A program made the translations under genes and the position numbers. Shown here in pieces: positions 39,700-51,864 of a DNA stretch of 64,000 nt. Positions within the stretch are counted from its first letter, which is position 1. Every line of letters begins with the position of its first letter. This stretch comes from Megamerina dolium (taxonomy: Eukaryota; Arthropoda; Insecta; Diptera; Megamerinidae): positions 63,961,765 to 64,025,764 of the forward strand of contig OY978526.1 in the NCBI GenBank assembly GCA_963854835.1, in the 5' to 3' direction. The notes under the pieces were generated by a model, which saw only the letters and a program-made list of their open reading frames with translations, made no database searches and was not told the origin of the DNA.

Positions 39700-42290
39700 T
39701 TTTTTTTTTTTGCAAACTATGATTCAAGAACTGATTAAAGCGCAAAATCAAATGTTACAAGCTCTAAGCTAAATAAAAACTGAGTGTCCTTAAGATCTGC
39801 TTCTGGAATGCAAACGGTATTAATAACCACAAAATTGAACTAAAGCATTTCTTAGATAGTAAAAATGTTGATGTAATGCTTCTAGCTGAAACACACCTTA
39901 CAACCAAGTACAACTTCAATATACCAGGATACACATTCTATAGCACAAACCACCCTGACGGCAAAGCACATGGTGGTACAGGCATTATCATTAGAAGCAG
40001 AATTAAACATTATTCTTTTGAAGAATATTCAAGAAACTACTTACAAGCTACTTCAATATGTCTACAATGCCTTAACAAAAATATAACACTCTCAGCTGTG
40101 CACTGTCCACCACGATTTTCAATAACCGAAAAGGTATTTAATGAATTCTTTGACAAGCTAGGAAAGAGATTCTTGGCGGCTGGTGATTATAACGCCAAAC
40201 ATACGTATTGGGGCTCTCGTTAAATAAATCCTAAAGGAAGGCAACTGTATAACACTATAATAAATCCACAAAACATGCTCAATTTCGTGTCTCCTGGCCA
40301 GCCAACATATTGGCCAACAGAGATCTCGAAAATTCTTGATTTGATTGATTTTGCAGTCGTTCGAAATCTTAATCGAAATATTGTCACTGCCGAAATAAGT
40401 TACGAGCTATCCTCAGATCACTCTCCTGTATTATTTTATCTAAATGAACGCCCTCCATTGTCAAAACTACCATTTAGGCTGACATCCCCAAAAACAGATT
40501 GGCTGAAATACAAAAAGTATATAAGTAGTCATATCAACACCAGTCCTGTAATCCAGTCTGAGATCGACATCGATGATAATCTAAACATCATCAATACCAT
40601 GCTCACTACTGCTGCAATAGTTTCAACCCCACGTGATTACCAAAAACAAACGAATATTCGTATAGCCACCAACACCCAAATTGAAAAACTCGTTAATGAA
40701 AAGCGCCGGCGTAGAAGAGAATGGCAGACATGCCGGTCACCTGCATCAAAACAAAGACTTAAGTGTGCTGAAAGAGCTCTCACAGAAGCATTAAAACAGG
40801 ATGAGGTATTTGAACAGCTAAAGTATATCGAAAAGCTTTCTCCTATGACTACCAAAACAAATTCGCTTTGGAACTCTTACAAAAAGCTGAAAACACCACT
40901 TGATGCAGAATTTCCAATCAGAAATCATGTCGGAAATTGGTCACGCACTGAAGAAGAAAAAGCCAACACATTTTCTATACACTTATGTAATGTGTTTCAG
41001 CCCAAACCGCCCGCAAACGACTTTCGAATCCCTCCACATAGCACTGCAACTAGTGGCTTCACTCCCCTCAAAATATCATCCAAAGAAATCAACGAGATTA
41101 TAAAGTACCAGCTTAATCCAAAGAAAGCTCCTGGTTTCGATGGCATCACACCAAAAATGCTCATTGAAATTCCAACGGCAGCTGTATTATTTTTAGTGGT
41201 TTTGTTTAATGCAATGCTAAAACTGGGCTACTTTCCTAACCAATGGAAAAAATCACAAGTAACAATGATCCTAAAGCCAGGAAAAGATAAAACATTGCCG
41301 TCATCTTACAGACCCATAAGCTTGCTACCATGTCTCTCAAAATTATTTGAAAAACTGCTGTTAGCCAAACTCAGACCTCATCTTGAAGAACGTGACATAA
41401 TTCCTCAGCACCAATTTGGATTTCGCGAAAAACATGGGACGATCGAGCAGGTCAACAGAATTACCAATGAGATACGGAAAGCATTTGAATACAAAGAGTA
41501 TTGTTCAGCTATATTCCTCGATGTTGCTCAGGCATTTGATAGAGTATGGCATGAAGGGCTAAAGTATAAAATACGAAAACTTCTACCAGAAAGCTCCCAC
41601 CAAATACTAGAATCATACCTATATAACCGTCGTTTTGTTGTAAAATATAAAGACTTTTCCACAGAAGAATTCAATATCAAAGCCGGAGTTCCACAGGGAT
41701 ACACGTAGATAGATGGCTTACATGGCGCAAGCACATCGAAGCAAAAAGAACTCAGATGAAATTAAAAGCTTCTTGTCTGCACTGGGTCATCAATTTCAGA
41801 TCCCCATTAAACTTGAAATACAAGGTCCTACTGTACAACAGCATAATAAAGCCAATTTGGAGTTACGGAATTCAATTATGGGGGAACACTAGTAATATCA
41901 ATATTGATATCATACAGAGATCTCAGTCTAAAATGTTAAGGATGATAACTGGTGCACCATGGTATATTAGAAATGAATGTATACACAATGACTTAAATAT
42001 CCCAATGGTAGAAATTGAAGTTAAAAACACTAGACAAAAATATACTAGAAGATTACAAAGACATCCAAACACACTAGCAATAACCTTGGTCAATACCTGC
42101 TATACTTCGCGCCTTCGAAGAAAAGACCTGCCAGCCTTCCAATAAAAAGAAGAGCATCGTACAAAAAACATTGCTCTAGATAACATGGAGCTACTGTTGT
42201 TGAATTAGATTAAGATTTTAAAACTTATTGTTAGATTCTTTAGGAATAGATTCAATAAATAAAAAAAATGTAAAATTAAAAAAAAAAATT
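39700..42290 (+). mobile_element. Jockey-type LINE, second family (copy D), 5'-truncated and internally deleted
   Basis: It starts within the last codons of ORF1 (reading IQELIKAQNQMLQAL, stop at 39770-39772), then ORF2 from 39780, a 3' UTR and an A-rich tail near 42275-42290. Protein similarity to copy A is clear but moderate, so this is a related, distinct family. R2 repeat lies on both sides, so the element inserted into R2. A confident target duplication was not found; a TTTTAA near both ends is too short to trust. Confidence 0.85.
39780..42145 (+). pseudogene. Jockey-type ORF2, lacking the RT catalytic box
   Basis: The reading begins with CTG at 39780 where the sister family has ATG, then SVLKICFWNANG. 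Endonuclease motifs are LLAETH, AAGDYNAKHTYWGSR and LSSDHSPV. A single TAA (40221-40223) replaces a Leu codon. The RT continues in the same frame: NPKKAPGFDGITPKML, KPGKDKTLPSSYRPISLLP, QFGFREKHGTIEQV, FLDVAQAFDRVWHEGL and AGVPQG. At about 41697-41705 the sequence jumps to the equivalent of the later IH.DR.LTW block, deleting about 125 codons including FADD and shifting the frame. The C-terminal part (41705-42145) reads WRKHIEAK, KPIWSYGIQLWG and GAPWYIRNE. Confidence 0.85.
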
Positions 42291-42490
42291 TTAACATACT
42301 TTTGTATGAAAGGTATGAGTAGGTTTTATCCGATTTGTCCCATTTATATATTTATTTGGTCTTTTGTGAAAATAAACTCATGTGCCAATTTTCAGCTCAA
42401 TAGTTGTATTTTAACTATTGAACAGCATATAGGCTTTCCTATGTATATATCAACTCTTCATATGGCTTTTGAAAACGAATGCATGAACTA
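42291..42490 (+). repeat. dispersed repeat R2, copy 3, right part
   Basis: The core ACATACTTTTGTATGAAAGG at 42295-42314 is followed by 'GGTTTTATCCGATTTGTCCC'. It continues the repeat found left of the Jockey-type insertion. Confidence 0.5.
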
Positions 42491-45400
42491 ATATATCCTT
42501 GGCTCTTTGAGTATAGAGTATAAATATTTATTCATTTCAATATTGAGAAGCAGTACATATAAATGATAGAATATTATTTTAATTATATACTAAAGCATAT
42601 TTATTGTTTACTAACAATCCTTACACGTTAAATAATCAAGTAGGGCAAGGAAATATGCACACTATTTAAATCTTTCCATCCAGTTAGTTATACATTCTCA
42701 ATAATAACAATATTTCTTATCCAATAGGGATTACCAGTATATGCCCATTGTAGCGTATGAGTAATTATTAACTAATATTCATATATCCATGTAACGACTA
42801 TTTATGTTTATTACCTATAGAACATAATAGTCATATAAATAAATTGATGTATATACACACACATATACTAATATATGTAAATGCTACTTTCAATGCAACA
42901 GAATGTATTGTATTATATGAAGAGAGAGACACATTCTAATCACATACAGATTGCTTGCGGATAAACACGTACTTATATGAATTGAGTATAAATAAAAATG
43001 TGATGATCATACGCAATTACATATATATTGATATCAATACCTAATAACAGGTAGAATATTCAGCTTGAACAATAACTGCCTATATACAAAAATGAATTAA
43101 ATGATATATGTAAGTTTTACTATATTGTCCTTGCGGCTGTGTGTCATTGTCTGAACTGTGATACAATTCATGTTATTGCTATTATCTGATATCATATAGC
43201 ACATGCATGAATATACATATATAAACACATATGAATAAATATATAAAAATGTTTATTCAATTTTCTGAATAAATTCCAAAATATTAACTAATTTTAGAGA
43301 AGATTATTATGATGTGTATGATGCGCATATGTAAATTCAAAATTAAAATATATCCAAGTGTGTATAAATATAAAATTTCTGATGATTTCAGTTGGCTTTT
43401 GAATAGTTAAAAAACCGATAAATATTTTTAAAGCAATAAACTTAGTAAAAACAACCGATGTCAAATGCCGGGTTCTTTGGTAAACATCATCATCGAGTCT
43501 GCAATGACACCCGCATGATGAACATCTATGTCGTGCCTTGTAATGATGCGAATCTCGACCTTGAAGTTCTTCGTTTTCAAACGTAACTCCCATCGCAAAG
43601 CTGATGAAATTTGGTTTTGAGACATTGCAATTTTTCTACATTTTACAGACTTATAGCTGTTTGCTCTTCAAATAATTCCTGAACAACAATAATAACAATA
43701 ATATCTAACTGTAGATCTTCTAGAATGCACAATATTGAGAAGCACATTTACATCAAGAAATGTGAAATTGATAATTGTTAATCAAGACCTTTACTTTATC
43801 CAGATCTAAAATCATGTAAAATATTCTTACATGAATGTCATTTATATGGTTGTTATTTCTTGTTACTTCAACCCTTATATAAATATTGGATTGATATTTT
43901 TCAAAAATAATTTTCTCATAAATCTTCTTATATACTAGTTACATTATCTACGATAGATAGCTATAAGCATATTCATATAAATATATAATTTATGGGTAAG
44001 TGCATTGGTAAGACTTTCATTCAACAGTAACAGCATAACTATAAATATTGAAATCTCTATCGGTATAAATATAAGTATCTAGATATGTGCCAACCATTGC
44101 CAACCACGGCAAATACTGCTAATGCTGCTTACCTTGGAATGATAATATATCATCATATTCAATTCAATGCACAAGGTATATGTAATATCATTGAAAATTG
44201 TTAGCCCAGATGTTGGCATGCCTAAAATGCTAGTAGAATAAAATTTGAATGTGCATATATTTGATAATATTTTTACGAATATGCATAGGTATGATGACGT
44301 CTCACACAAATAGTTATTCTCATATGTACAAAAATACTGTATGACATGTAGCGATTGTTAGCATATTTTGTATGCCACATATGTAACTCTTTGTTTGACA
44401 AATTTAACGAAAAATTTTTAGCGCTTTTCTGATTTTGCTTTTTATTCAATTGCTTTTTTTTGTGGTGTTAAATTTCCGTTTGTCTCGCAAAACTTTTTCA
44501 CATATTTTCCATTAAATACACACACGTTCATCCGTTTTATTTGTCGCTATTAGCTTTGTTAAAAATTCACAAATGTCATTGGTTATAAAAATTGGCTGTC
44601 AACACACATTTTAGTCACATGAGTATCTTCTACATATTCATATAGGTATGCCATATATGCATAAATATATTCATATACATATGTATATTTGTATATAGAT
44701 AGATATACATATATATAAATTTGTACCTTTGGCTTTGATTGTGGTCATAAAAATATCAGTACATTTTTTTTTCATGTTTCATTTTTCATAACTTCCTTCC
44801 ATTCTCGTGTGGATTTTATTCGAAAATCAAAACGCATCAATAGAAAAATGAAACAAAAATATTGTAGTATACTTTTATGTGTTACTGTTTATATTCGCAT
44901 TGAATACCAACCAATTCTCTTTGGGTGCGATTTTCAAAATTTGCATGTCGTTCATTTTAATGATTATTAAATTTGTGACAAATATTTAAAAATATGAATA
45001 CTCAGAAAAGCTGATTGAGATTTAGTTTCTTTTTTTCTAACTTGAGCATTTCTTACTATTGAATTATGACGGTGTGTGAATTTAGTGATGATATATTAAA
45101 ATTTCGTTAAATAGTTTTATATAAATTGTGATACTCTGAGTATATGATTGATCATAAATGTTTTTTTTTTTTCTAGATGTGGCCTTTTTATTGCTACGAA
45201 TACGAATGAATGATATATTTAATGACATTGTATACAGCACATTTCTATTTAATATCCTTAATATGAAAGTAATATTCAACGCTAAGTCTCTGTGAGTGTT
45301 TAAAACTATTTACTCTACATATATTTAGTTACAACAACAGCCATTACCATTTACCACACGATTTAAGCTGTCTGCCTTTATGTCTATACTAAAACCAAAA

Positions 45401-45550
45401 ATAAAATGCAATAAGAAAAGAAACAATGCTCTTTTGCATTCAAAAATATAAAGGGTGTTTGTATTCATTTAGAAAGTACGTTTAACTAATTTATATTTAT
45501 TTGGTAAAGACTCTCAAAATATCGTATTTTGTTGTATTTGTATTTGTATA
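42491..45550. other. gene-free AT-rich DNA
   Basis: Rich in ATATGTATA-type motifs. A minus frame at 43294-43593 (with GRDSHHYKARHRCSSCGCHC) has an unusual Cys/His cluster, but no domain was recognised and no splice context supports it. No named repeat. Confidence 0.45.
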
Positions 45551-45554
45551 TTAG

Positions 45555-45690
45555 CTCAGCGGTAGCTCAGTGGATAGTGCATTGGCCGTTCAGTGGTTAG
45601 GGTTCTGTCATTCGTAACCGGCTAATATAAAAATGGGTCCTCTCCAATACTGTCCAAAATTTATTACGCACAACAGTTCGTGAAGAGATG
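45555..45690 (+). mobile_element. SINE copy S6, internally deleted
   Basis: The tRNA-like head (GGTAGCTCAGTGGATAGTGC at about 45561-45580) passes almost directly to the 3' body ('GGTTCTGTCATTCGTAACC', 'CCAATACTGTCCAAAATTT', 'ACGCACAACAGTTCGTG'). The B box and the middle of the element are deleted. Confidence 0.75.
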
Positions 45691-46235
45691 GTCGGCGAAA
45701 ATACAAAAATCTAAAAATAAATTCTCGGTCGATATCTTGACAAATTCCATCTATAAAAAGATTTTAGGGATTTTTTTTTTCTGTTTTTAAGCTTTTATTT
45801 AAGTAAAAATAACTTTATTGCATCTTTCGAAGTATTGTGGGCATTTGTCCTTCAATGCTCAGCCCAAATGCATCAATTGTGTCCGATAAAGACCATTGGT
45901 TTTGGTATCATTCGGTTTTAGAAATTGTTCTTGAAACCGAAAAAAAATTAGAAGAAGTCTAAAATTTAGGATATTTTTATTAAAAACGCGAAATATTTTA
46001 ATTTCCTTTAGAAAACTAAATGTATAGTATTTCTAAAGATCTAGTATTCTCCTTGTTGAGAAACGTAAAAAGATGGACGTTTGTTAAAAAATTACTGAGT
46101 TATTTATTGGTTGATGGATTAATGCAAATGTCAGTAAATCAAATATTTTAGAATATGAAAAACTGTTTAAACATAGTTCTGTAATAGACTCGACCGTAGT
46201 CATAATCTCAACTGTCACTTGAATCCATAATCCCC
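45691..46235. other. gene-free AT-rich DNA
   Basis: Nothing recognised beyond poly-T runs. Confidence 0.4.
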
Positions 46236-46365
46236 ATTTTTTTCCTCCATTAAACACCTAATTGGAGCATAGGGCTCCACAAGGCTTCTCCATCGCACAC
46301 GGTTTTGGGCAGTTGTTCTAGCGGCGCCCTCCTATGTAATGCTGGCAGCAGCTAGTTCTCCATAA
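46236..46365 (-). pseudogene. possible LINE C-terminal scrap
   Basis: A minus-strand reading gives GAARTTAQNRVRWRSLVEPY, which resembles the '(D)R..WR.LV' tail found at the C-terminus of several insect non-LTR reverse transcriptases. It is only about 40 codons and no catalytic motif is attached, so identification is tentative. Confidence 0.3.
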
Positions 46366-47840
46366 TCCCCGTAGAACCGTAATATTTACTACGTAAATCA
46401 AAACATTTGGCGAATACATCAACTTGAACATAATCAATAGCTACCATTTAAAATCTACAATCTCTATAATAACACCCTCCGTTCAAGTAAATAAAGTTCT
46501 TCATTAGTGATCTACTCTTATTCGGCATACAATATGCATACATGCACACATATTTAAACATTAAAATGGACAAATATTTACTAAATGTGGAAAAAGAAAA
46601 ATATTTCTCATTGCAACGATTTTCTTTTACTCTTTCAGTTTTATTGTTTGCGATACTTTTTGTTAGATGTAGATAATATTCTGAATATATATGTATTGAA
46701 AAAAAATATATAAATCTGTCTATCTGTGCACTAAGTATTTAAAATGATTTAAGTGCATTCGAATGTTATTCCAAACATTCAAAATCTAAAAGATTTTATA
46801 CTAGAATCTTTTTCGTATTTTCTCAAATATAAAAAATTTAACTTTTGTCTAGAAAAATATCATTTATAAATAAGTTTTCAAGTTTGTTTTTGTTGTGGCT
46901 GTTTATATTTCTGCTGTGATAAATGCAACGCTTCGGTGCCTTTACGTACATAGCCAACACCCCATTAGAATATTTTGTAGAGCAAAAACGAAAAACACAA
47001 AATCAAAATAAATTAAAATCGTCGTTCCTAAACAGATTTTTTGGAATAAATGCATCCAAGGGTAAACTGATAAGTCTGTGCTAAATGCAAAAGATTACCC
47101 TGATATCGGCAAAATATTATATTATTTTTTATTATTTAGCATTCCTATAGAGACGAAGAAACTCTTAATAAATTACATGATATGGATTTAATCGTTGAGT
47201 GATGCTAAGTGAAATAGCTGACATTGTAAACATATCAAGAGAGCATATAAGCAACATCACATATGAAACTTTCTGTATAAAAAAGCTATGCACATGCTAA
47301 TAATTCTAATTCCAAATAATTGTCATTCCTCTGCAATTAAATCAGCAACATTTCTTCAATTGAACTAAAATTTACTGCCACATCCATTATATTTCTCAGA
47401 GAATATTTTCCGAATAAGAAAAAATTAGATCGGAAATAAAAGATTCATTAATGAAAATGAGTCAAAATTTTGGAGAGTTTAGCCAATTATATTATTCGAA
47501 AGTCTAGTACAATAAGATGAAAAGTTAAAATATCCTAAAATGAGACTATATTGTAAAATATATCAATTTTTGTGGAACAAATTAATACAATGTTCCATGT
47601 ATCACCAACTTATCAGCCAACAGCTGTATACTACGAAATTATATACTGACGCCGTATGGAAAAAAAAAACATTATTTCACTGTGTAATTATACGAAAAAT
47701 CAACAACAAGTGAAAAATGGAAAAGATAAGTTAAAAGAAATTAAGAGGAAGAACAAAAATTAAGAAAAACAGAAATATTCTAAATTTAAATATGGACTCA
47801 CACAAGTGAAAGTATATGCGAGCAAGAGCGCATACAGGAA
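46366..47840. other. gene-free AT-rich DNA upstream of neurochondrin
   Basis: No gene or repeat was recognised. Confidence 0.4.
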
Positions 47841-47985
47841 TATTGGTATAAAAGCAGAGCGAGGGAGAGCGAGATGGTGAAAATATCATATGAAAGAGAG
47901 TGCAGTTCACGGAAGTTTGCTCCATTTGAGAGGGAACATATGCAATTCAGAGAAAGTGAGAGAGCTATACGCGATCATTATGCTC
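47841..47985 (+). promoter_or_regulatory. GAGA-rich segment upstream of neurochondrin
   Basis: Clustered GAGAG/GAGCGAG/AGAGAGT motifs (for example about 47858-47873, 47894-47901, 47926-47935, 47950-47963) resemble binding sites of the fly GAGA factor. They lie 350-480 bp before the candidate start site. Function is inferred from motif and position only. Confidence 0.35.
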
Positions 47986-48317
47986 TCGTGTTTTTGCGAT
48001 GTTTTCTTTTATGACGCGTGGTAGAGGCTTTTCCCTCAATTGTTGTTGTTCTTTACGACTATATATGCATGTGAGTGTGTGTGTGTATGTGTGTGTGTTT
48101 GTGTAAGAAAATCTTGATAAAAATAACACATGAATTTTGAATTGCCAGCAACAAGAGAAAAATCTATGGAACAACTGCGAAGCACATACAGCTGGCTGAC
48201 TATTTTTCTTTCACTTGTATTTTCCCATCTCGATTTTATTTTTTTTCGACTTAATGGCGTCATGAACTGAATATCACCAGCACGTAAGTAGAAGCCATTT
48301 GAAAATTTTCACACAAA

Positions 48318-48351
48318 TCAGTTGGTGAGAATGTGTCGGCGAGTGTAGAAC
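48318..48351 (+). promoter_or_regulatory. candidate Inr + DPE core promoter of neurochondrin
   Basis: TCAGTT at 48318-48323 fits the fly initiator, with A(+1) at 48320. Counting from it, AGAAC occupies +28 to +32, a 4-of-5 match to the downstream promoter element. This would give a 5' UTR of about 266 nt with no intron. A good splice donor (CACGTAAGT, 48281-48289) lies just upstream, so an alternative is a transcript starting further left and splicing to an acceptor near 48572. Confidence 0.35.
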
Positions 48352-48585
48352 ACGATCAAAATTGAAAATATTCAATAATAAATAGCCGCTAAAATTTAAA
48401 TTTGAAAAAAAAAATCGAAAAAAGTGTATGCAAAAGTGAATTAATTTTAAACACCACAAGAAATATAAAGTATATGTTAGCTCCAATACGCACACATGCG
48501 ATAGATACATACGGACAGATAGAAAACCAACAACACTTATAATAAAAATAAATCTCATTGAACTTTAAACAGACCAACAAAAAAT

Positions 48586-50757
48586 ATGGCCGATGTTCCT
48601 GAAGCTGTGAAAAAATGTGCGGCTATGCTTAAGGGCAGTAAAAGTGATACGGAAAAGTTCGCTGCCCTTTTTATGGTCACCAAATTGGTGAAGGGCAAAG
48701 ATTGTACAGCGGCCGCCAAGAAATTGCTTTTCGAGGCGATCGGCTTTAATTTTCTTAAGAAATTATTAATTTCGAAAGATTTGCCCAATGATTGTCCACC
48801 CTTGGTGTACAAAAGTGTTGCTCTGTCGATCCTCACGTGCTTCTGTCAGGAGCAAGAATTGGCAACACACAAAGATATGATCGATGCTATACCCACACTA
48901 TTGGAGATTGTCGAACAGGCCGATGATGATGATTACGATGATAATTTGATTGTAGTCAGTGAGGCGTATAGTTGTCTCAAGAGTATTGCCACATATGAAT
49001 CTGGCCAGAATGCCCTCCTGTCGATTGGTGCCATACCGAAAATGTCGCAAATCTATTCGGCCCAGAGTTTCCAAACCGATGAAGCACTGCATTTGATTGT
49101 GCTGCTGGTGAAGAAATTCGGCGCAACCTCATGGACTGATGATCCGAAACCATTTCATGCGCTCATCCAACGCATCGCTTTGGACATGGAGACTGATCAT
49201 AGTGATCGCAAATTTGAACTATGTCAGATACTCTCCTCCATTCTATTGACCTGCCGCCGTGATGTGATCGTCAACTCGTTGGAGGGTGAAATTTGGCCCG
49301 AAAGCATTTTCAAGGGCTGCAGCGACATACTCAAGAGCAAAATGCAACCAAAGCAACGCGAACCAACTTTGCATTTAATTGCTGCTACTCTACAAATCTT
49401 GGGCATACAATGGGCCTTCATCCAGGATGAAAAGCAATTCTTCTTGCTGGTGCTGCAGCTGGCTGCCGTTGAGGTGCGCATGCAAATGGACGAGAAAAAA
49501 TTGGAGGCCACTTTTAAGAATGCCGAACTCTTGACTTGTTGTTTCAATATTTTGGAAATATGTATCGAATATATGGCAGGTGATCAAATAGATATGGACG
49601 CGAAAGAGAAGCAAACCACCTACAGCGCTCTGAAAGGTGCTTTCAATCAGGTCTTGGCCGTGTTGACACGTGTTTCCGGTGACAAAATTCGTGATAGCAC
49701 CAATCCACGCGACAAGGCTTTCGTCTATGCCATCGTTCGTGTTCTCTCGGCTTGGTTGAAGCAGGAAACGACCGCCATGCGTCCAGGTATCTACAAGGTT
49801 CTGCCGTTTATGTTCAAGATCAGCAACGAATCGTTCCACGAACTGAAGAAATGGCGCAGCGGACCACGTGAAGGTCAACCGCCGATCGATGTGTTGTGTG
49901 TCTTGTTGCCAGCGCTTTGCCACTTTGCCGTTGAGGACGAGGCACGTAAGATAATCTTTACGCACAAGCAAGATCAAGTTCTGCTGGAAGCACTGGAGTT
50001 TTACTTCACCATTGCTCACTACAAACGACCACCAATACCACGTGCAGAGCGTTTGAAACGTATGAACGAACCGGATCCCGTACCGACAGCCGCACAGTTG
50101 GAAGAAATGAAAGTGGCACGAGCTGCCATCGTATCACTGTGCAATATACTAATGAATTTGACTGTGCTCGAACCTAAGCTAGCTGAGGATTCACCACTCT
50201 TCGCAAGTGTGCTCAAATTTGTTGTCGAAAATCTACCCGAACTGAAGGATACACCCGATAATCTTGTTATGCATGGCCATTTGGCTGTCTTGGGTTTACT
50301 GCTGCTGAAACAGCAATCGAAAAAGGTCAAACAAAATGATTTCTCCATATGTCGCTACATACAGGCGACCATACGTTTTCTATGGGATGCCTACAATATC
50401 GATGAGTCTAATGATCCCACAGCATTGGTGGTTTCGATGCAATACAAGGAGCATTGGATGGAAATTTCCGAACTTTGGTTTTTGGGTATGCAAACAATGT
50501 GCGGTGTATTGCCATTGGTGCCATGGCTATCTGAGTTCGCCATCGAATCCGGTTGGGCTGAAGGTATTGTGCAGACATTGAAGAAGGTCAAAATCGGCAC
50601 ATTGCCACCAAATGTTAAGTCGGCCTATGAAGATTTCCTTTCGCAATTGGTTGAAGTTAATTCAACCGTAGTTGCAGTGCTAAAGAAGGCTGATGCTTTG
50701 CGAGTCTGTCGCAATCACAGAATGATGGAATTGGGCAAGAAATTGTTCGGTGATTAA
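48586..50757 (+). CDS. Neurochondrin: neurochondrin homologue
   Basis: The 723-residue protein is a single coding exon, matching the usual neurochondrin length (about 720-730). Recognisable family stretches are SDTEKFAALFMVTKLVKG (residues 20-37), EAIGFNFLKKLL, the LTCFCQEQELATH block and the NPRDKAFVYAIVRVLSAWL middle part, ending ADALRVCRNHRMMELGKKL. The fold is all-helical, armadillo-like, with no signal peptide or membrane segment, so it is cytosolic. In mammals neurochondrin acts in neurons and dendrites, binds metabotropic glutamate receptor 5 and restrains CaMKII phosphorylation; a similar neuronal role here is inference. The start is supported by an in-frame TGA nine codons upstream (48559-48561), A at -3 and the family N-terminus. 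GC is higher than in the flanks and there are no breaks, as expected of a gene under selection. No neighbouring host gene is visible. Confidence 0.93.
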   Translation: MADVPEAVKKCAAMLKGSKSDTEKFAALFMVTKLVKGKDCTAAAKKLLFEAIGFNFLKKLLISKDLPNDCPPLVYKSVALSILTCFCQEQELATHKDMIDAIPTLLEIVEQADDDDYDDNLIVVSEAYSCLKSIATYESGQNALLSIGAIPKMSQIYSAQSFQTDEALHLIVLLVKKFGATSWTDDPKPFHALIQRIALDMETDHSDRKFELCQILSSILLTCRRDVIVNSLEGEIWPESIFKGCSDILKSKMQPKQREPTLHLIAATLQILGIQWAFIQDEKQFFLLVLQLAAVEVRMQMDEKKLEATFKNAELLTCCFNILEICIEYMAGDQIDMDAKEKQTTYSALKGAFNQVLAVLTRVSGDKIRDSTNPRDKAFVYAIVRVLSAWLKQETTAMRPGIYKVLPFMFKISNESFHELKKWRSGPREGQPPIDVLCVLLPALCHFAVEDEARKIIFTHKQDQVLLEALEFYFTIAHYKRPPIPRAERLKRMNEPDPVPTAAQLEEMKVARAAIVSLCNILMNLTVLEPKLAEDSPLFASVLKFVVENLPELKDTPDNLVMHGHLAVLGLLLLKQQSKKVKQNDFSICRYIQATIRFLWDAYNIDESNDPTALVVSMQYKEHWMEISELWFLGMQTMCGVLPLVPWLSEFAIESGWAEGIVQTLKKVKIGTLPPNVKSAYEDFLSQLVEVNSTVVAVLKKADALRVCRNHRMMELGKKLFGD

Positions 50758-51026
50758 ACGGTGAAAGCAGAGGAGACATTATTTGAGATTGATAAAGGAG
50801 AATGGTAATGAAAGTTTCTCTTCTTTTTACTAGTTTAAGGAATTTGTTTTCTTTTGTAATTTTCTCTTGAAGTTAACTGAAGTTTTCAACGACATCTCTT
50901 TTGTTCTCAAACATGTATTTGATTTTATTTATATTTGACATACAAATAATTTTTCTTCTAACATAAGACTTGTCCATAAAAATTATTTTCGATTGTTTTT
51001 TAATAATGCTCAACTTTTAAAGAAGG

Positions 51027-51032
51027 AATAAA
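51027..51032 (+). promoter_or_regulatory. candidate poly(A) signal of neurochondrin
   Basis: The first AATAAA in a run of overlapping AATAAATAAATA (51027-51050), 270 nt after the stop codon. The run offers several equivalent signals. Confidence 0.5.
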
Positions 51033-51050
51033 TAAATAAATAAATAAATA

Positions 51051-51859
51051 ACTATATGTCTACAGTTGTTGTTTAATAAATTCATATTCATATTTATGTA
51101 TCATTTTTCTCCCCTTTCACACACAATTTTTTCGCAACTATACTGTATATTCATTGATACACTGATGATATCATCTTTAGCATTTACCATTCAACATGAT
51201 GTATACACTTGTCGCCCACACACGTGAAAAACAAATTTGTTTGTTTGTTTTTTTTTTTTTTTTTTGGTATAATACGTAAAAGTATGTGACCAAAAGGCCA
51301 CAAATAGTGCAACCTATCTATATGATTTTATTTGCTTAACACTATTGTTGTTCTTCTATTTTGTTTTTTTCTTCTAGTTTTTGTTTATTTTCCTTGTTTG
51401 TTTGGTTGACTCGTGTACGGGTGTGTGTGTGTATTAATTTAACAAGGCTAATTCCAATTTTCATAAGCCCTGAATTATTCAAAAAATCATAATGAAAATT
51501 AATTGAGAAATTATACAAAACGTAGTGTCCTTCATAGTTGATGGTTCATTAACATTTGGCAGTGATTTGGAGGATATGATGATGTTGCTGTTTTTTTTTT
51601 TTTCTTTTTTATTTAATTGCGATTCGAATTTTTGTATGCTTCTCTTATTCTTAAATACAATATTAGCTATTTGTTTGTAATAAGAAATATCATGCAAAGA
51701 ATAGAAATAGGAAATATGAATACGAATGAGAGAAAATTTTGCAAAAATTTCAAAGAAAAAGCGAATATATTTAAGAAAATATAATATGAGATTTGGAATC
51801 AACAAATCAACAATCACCTTTACATTCTGCCTTATGAGGAAAATAAATTTTGAACAAAA
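51051..51859. other. gene-free DNA between neurochondrin and the LTR element
   Basis: Poly-T runs and AT-rich sequence, with no recognised gene. Confidence 0.45.
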
Positions 51860-51864
51860 TGATT

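Noticed and set aside
43294..43593. Cys/His-containing minus-strand ORF as a zinc-binding protein
   Set aside because: Spacing of Cys and His fits no zinc motif I recognise and the remainder is AT-derived sequence.
45555..45600. tRNA gene
   Set aside because: The tRNA-like head is attached to the SINE body seen in six other places, and its B-box half is deleted.
48284..48572. 5' UTR intron upstream of neurochondrin
   Set aside because: The donor is good, but the acceptor has a poor pyrimidine tract and the Inr/DPE candidate lies inside the proposed intron; kept only as an alternative.
49390..50019. 209-codon minus-strand ORF inside neurochondrin
   Set aside because: Antisense shadow of a GC-richer coding region; no family resemblance.
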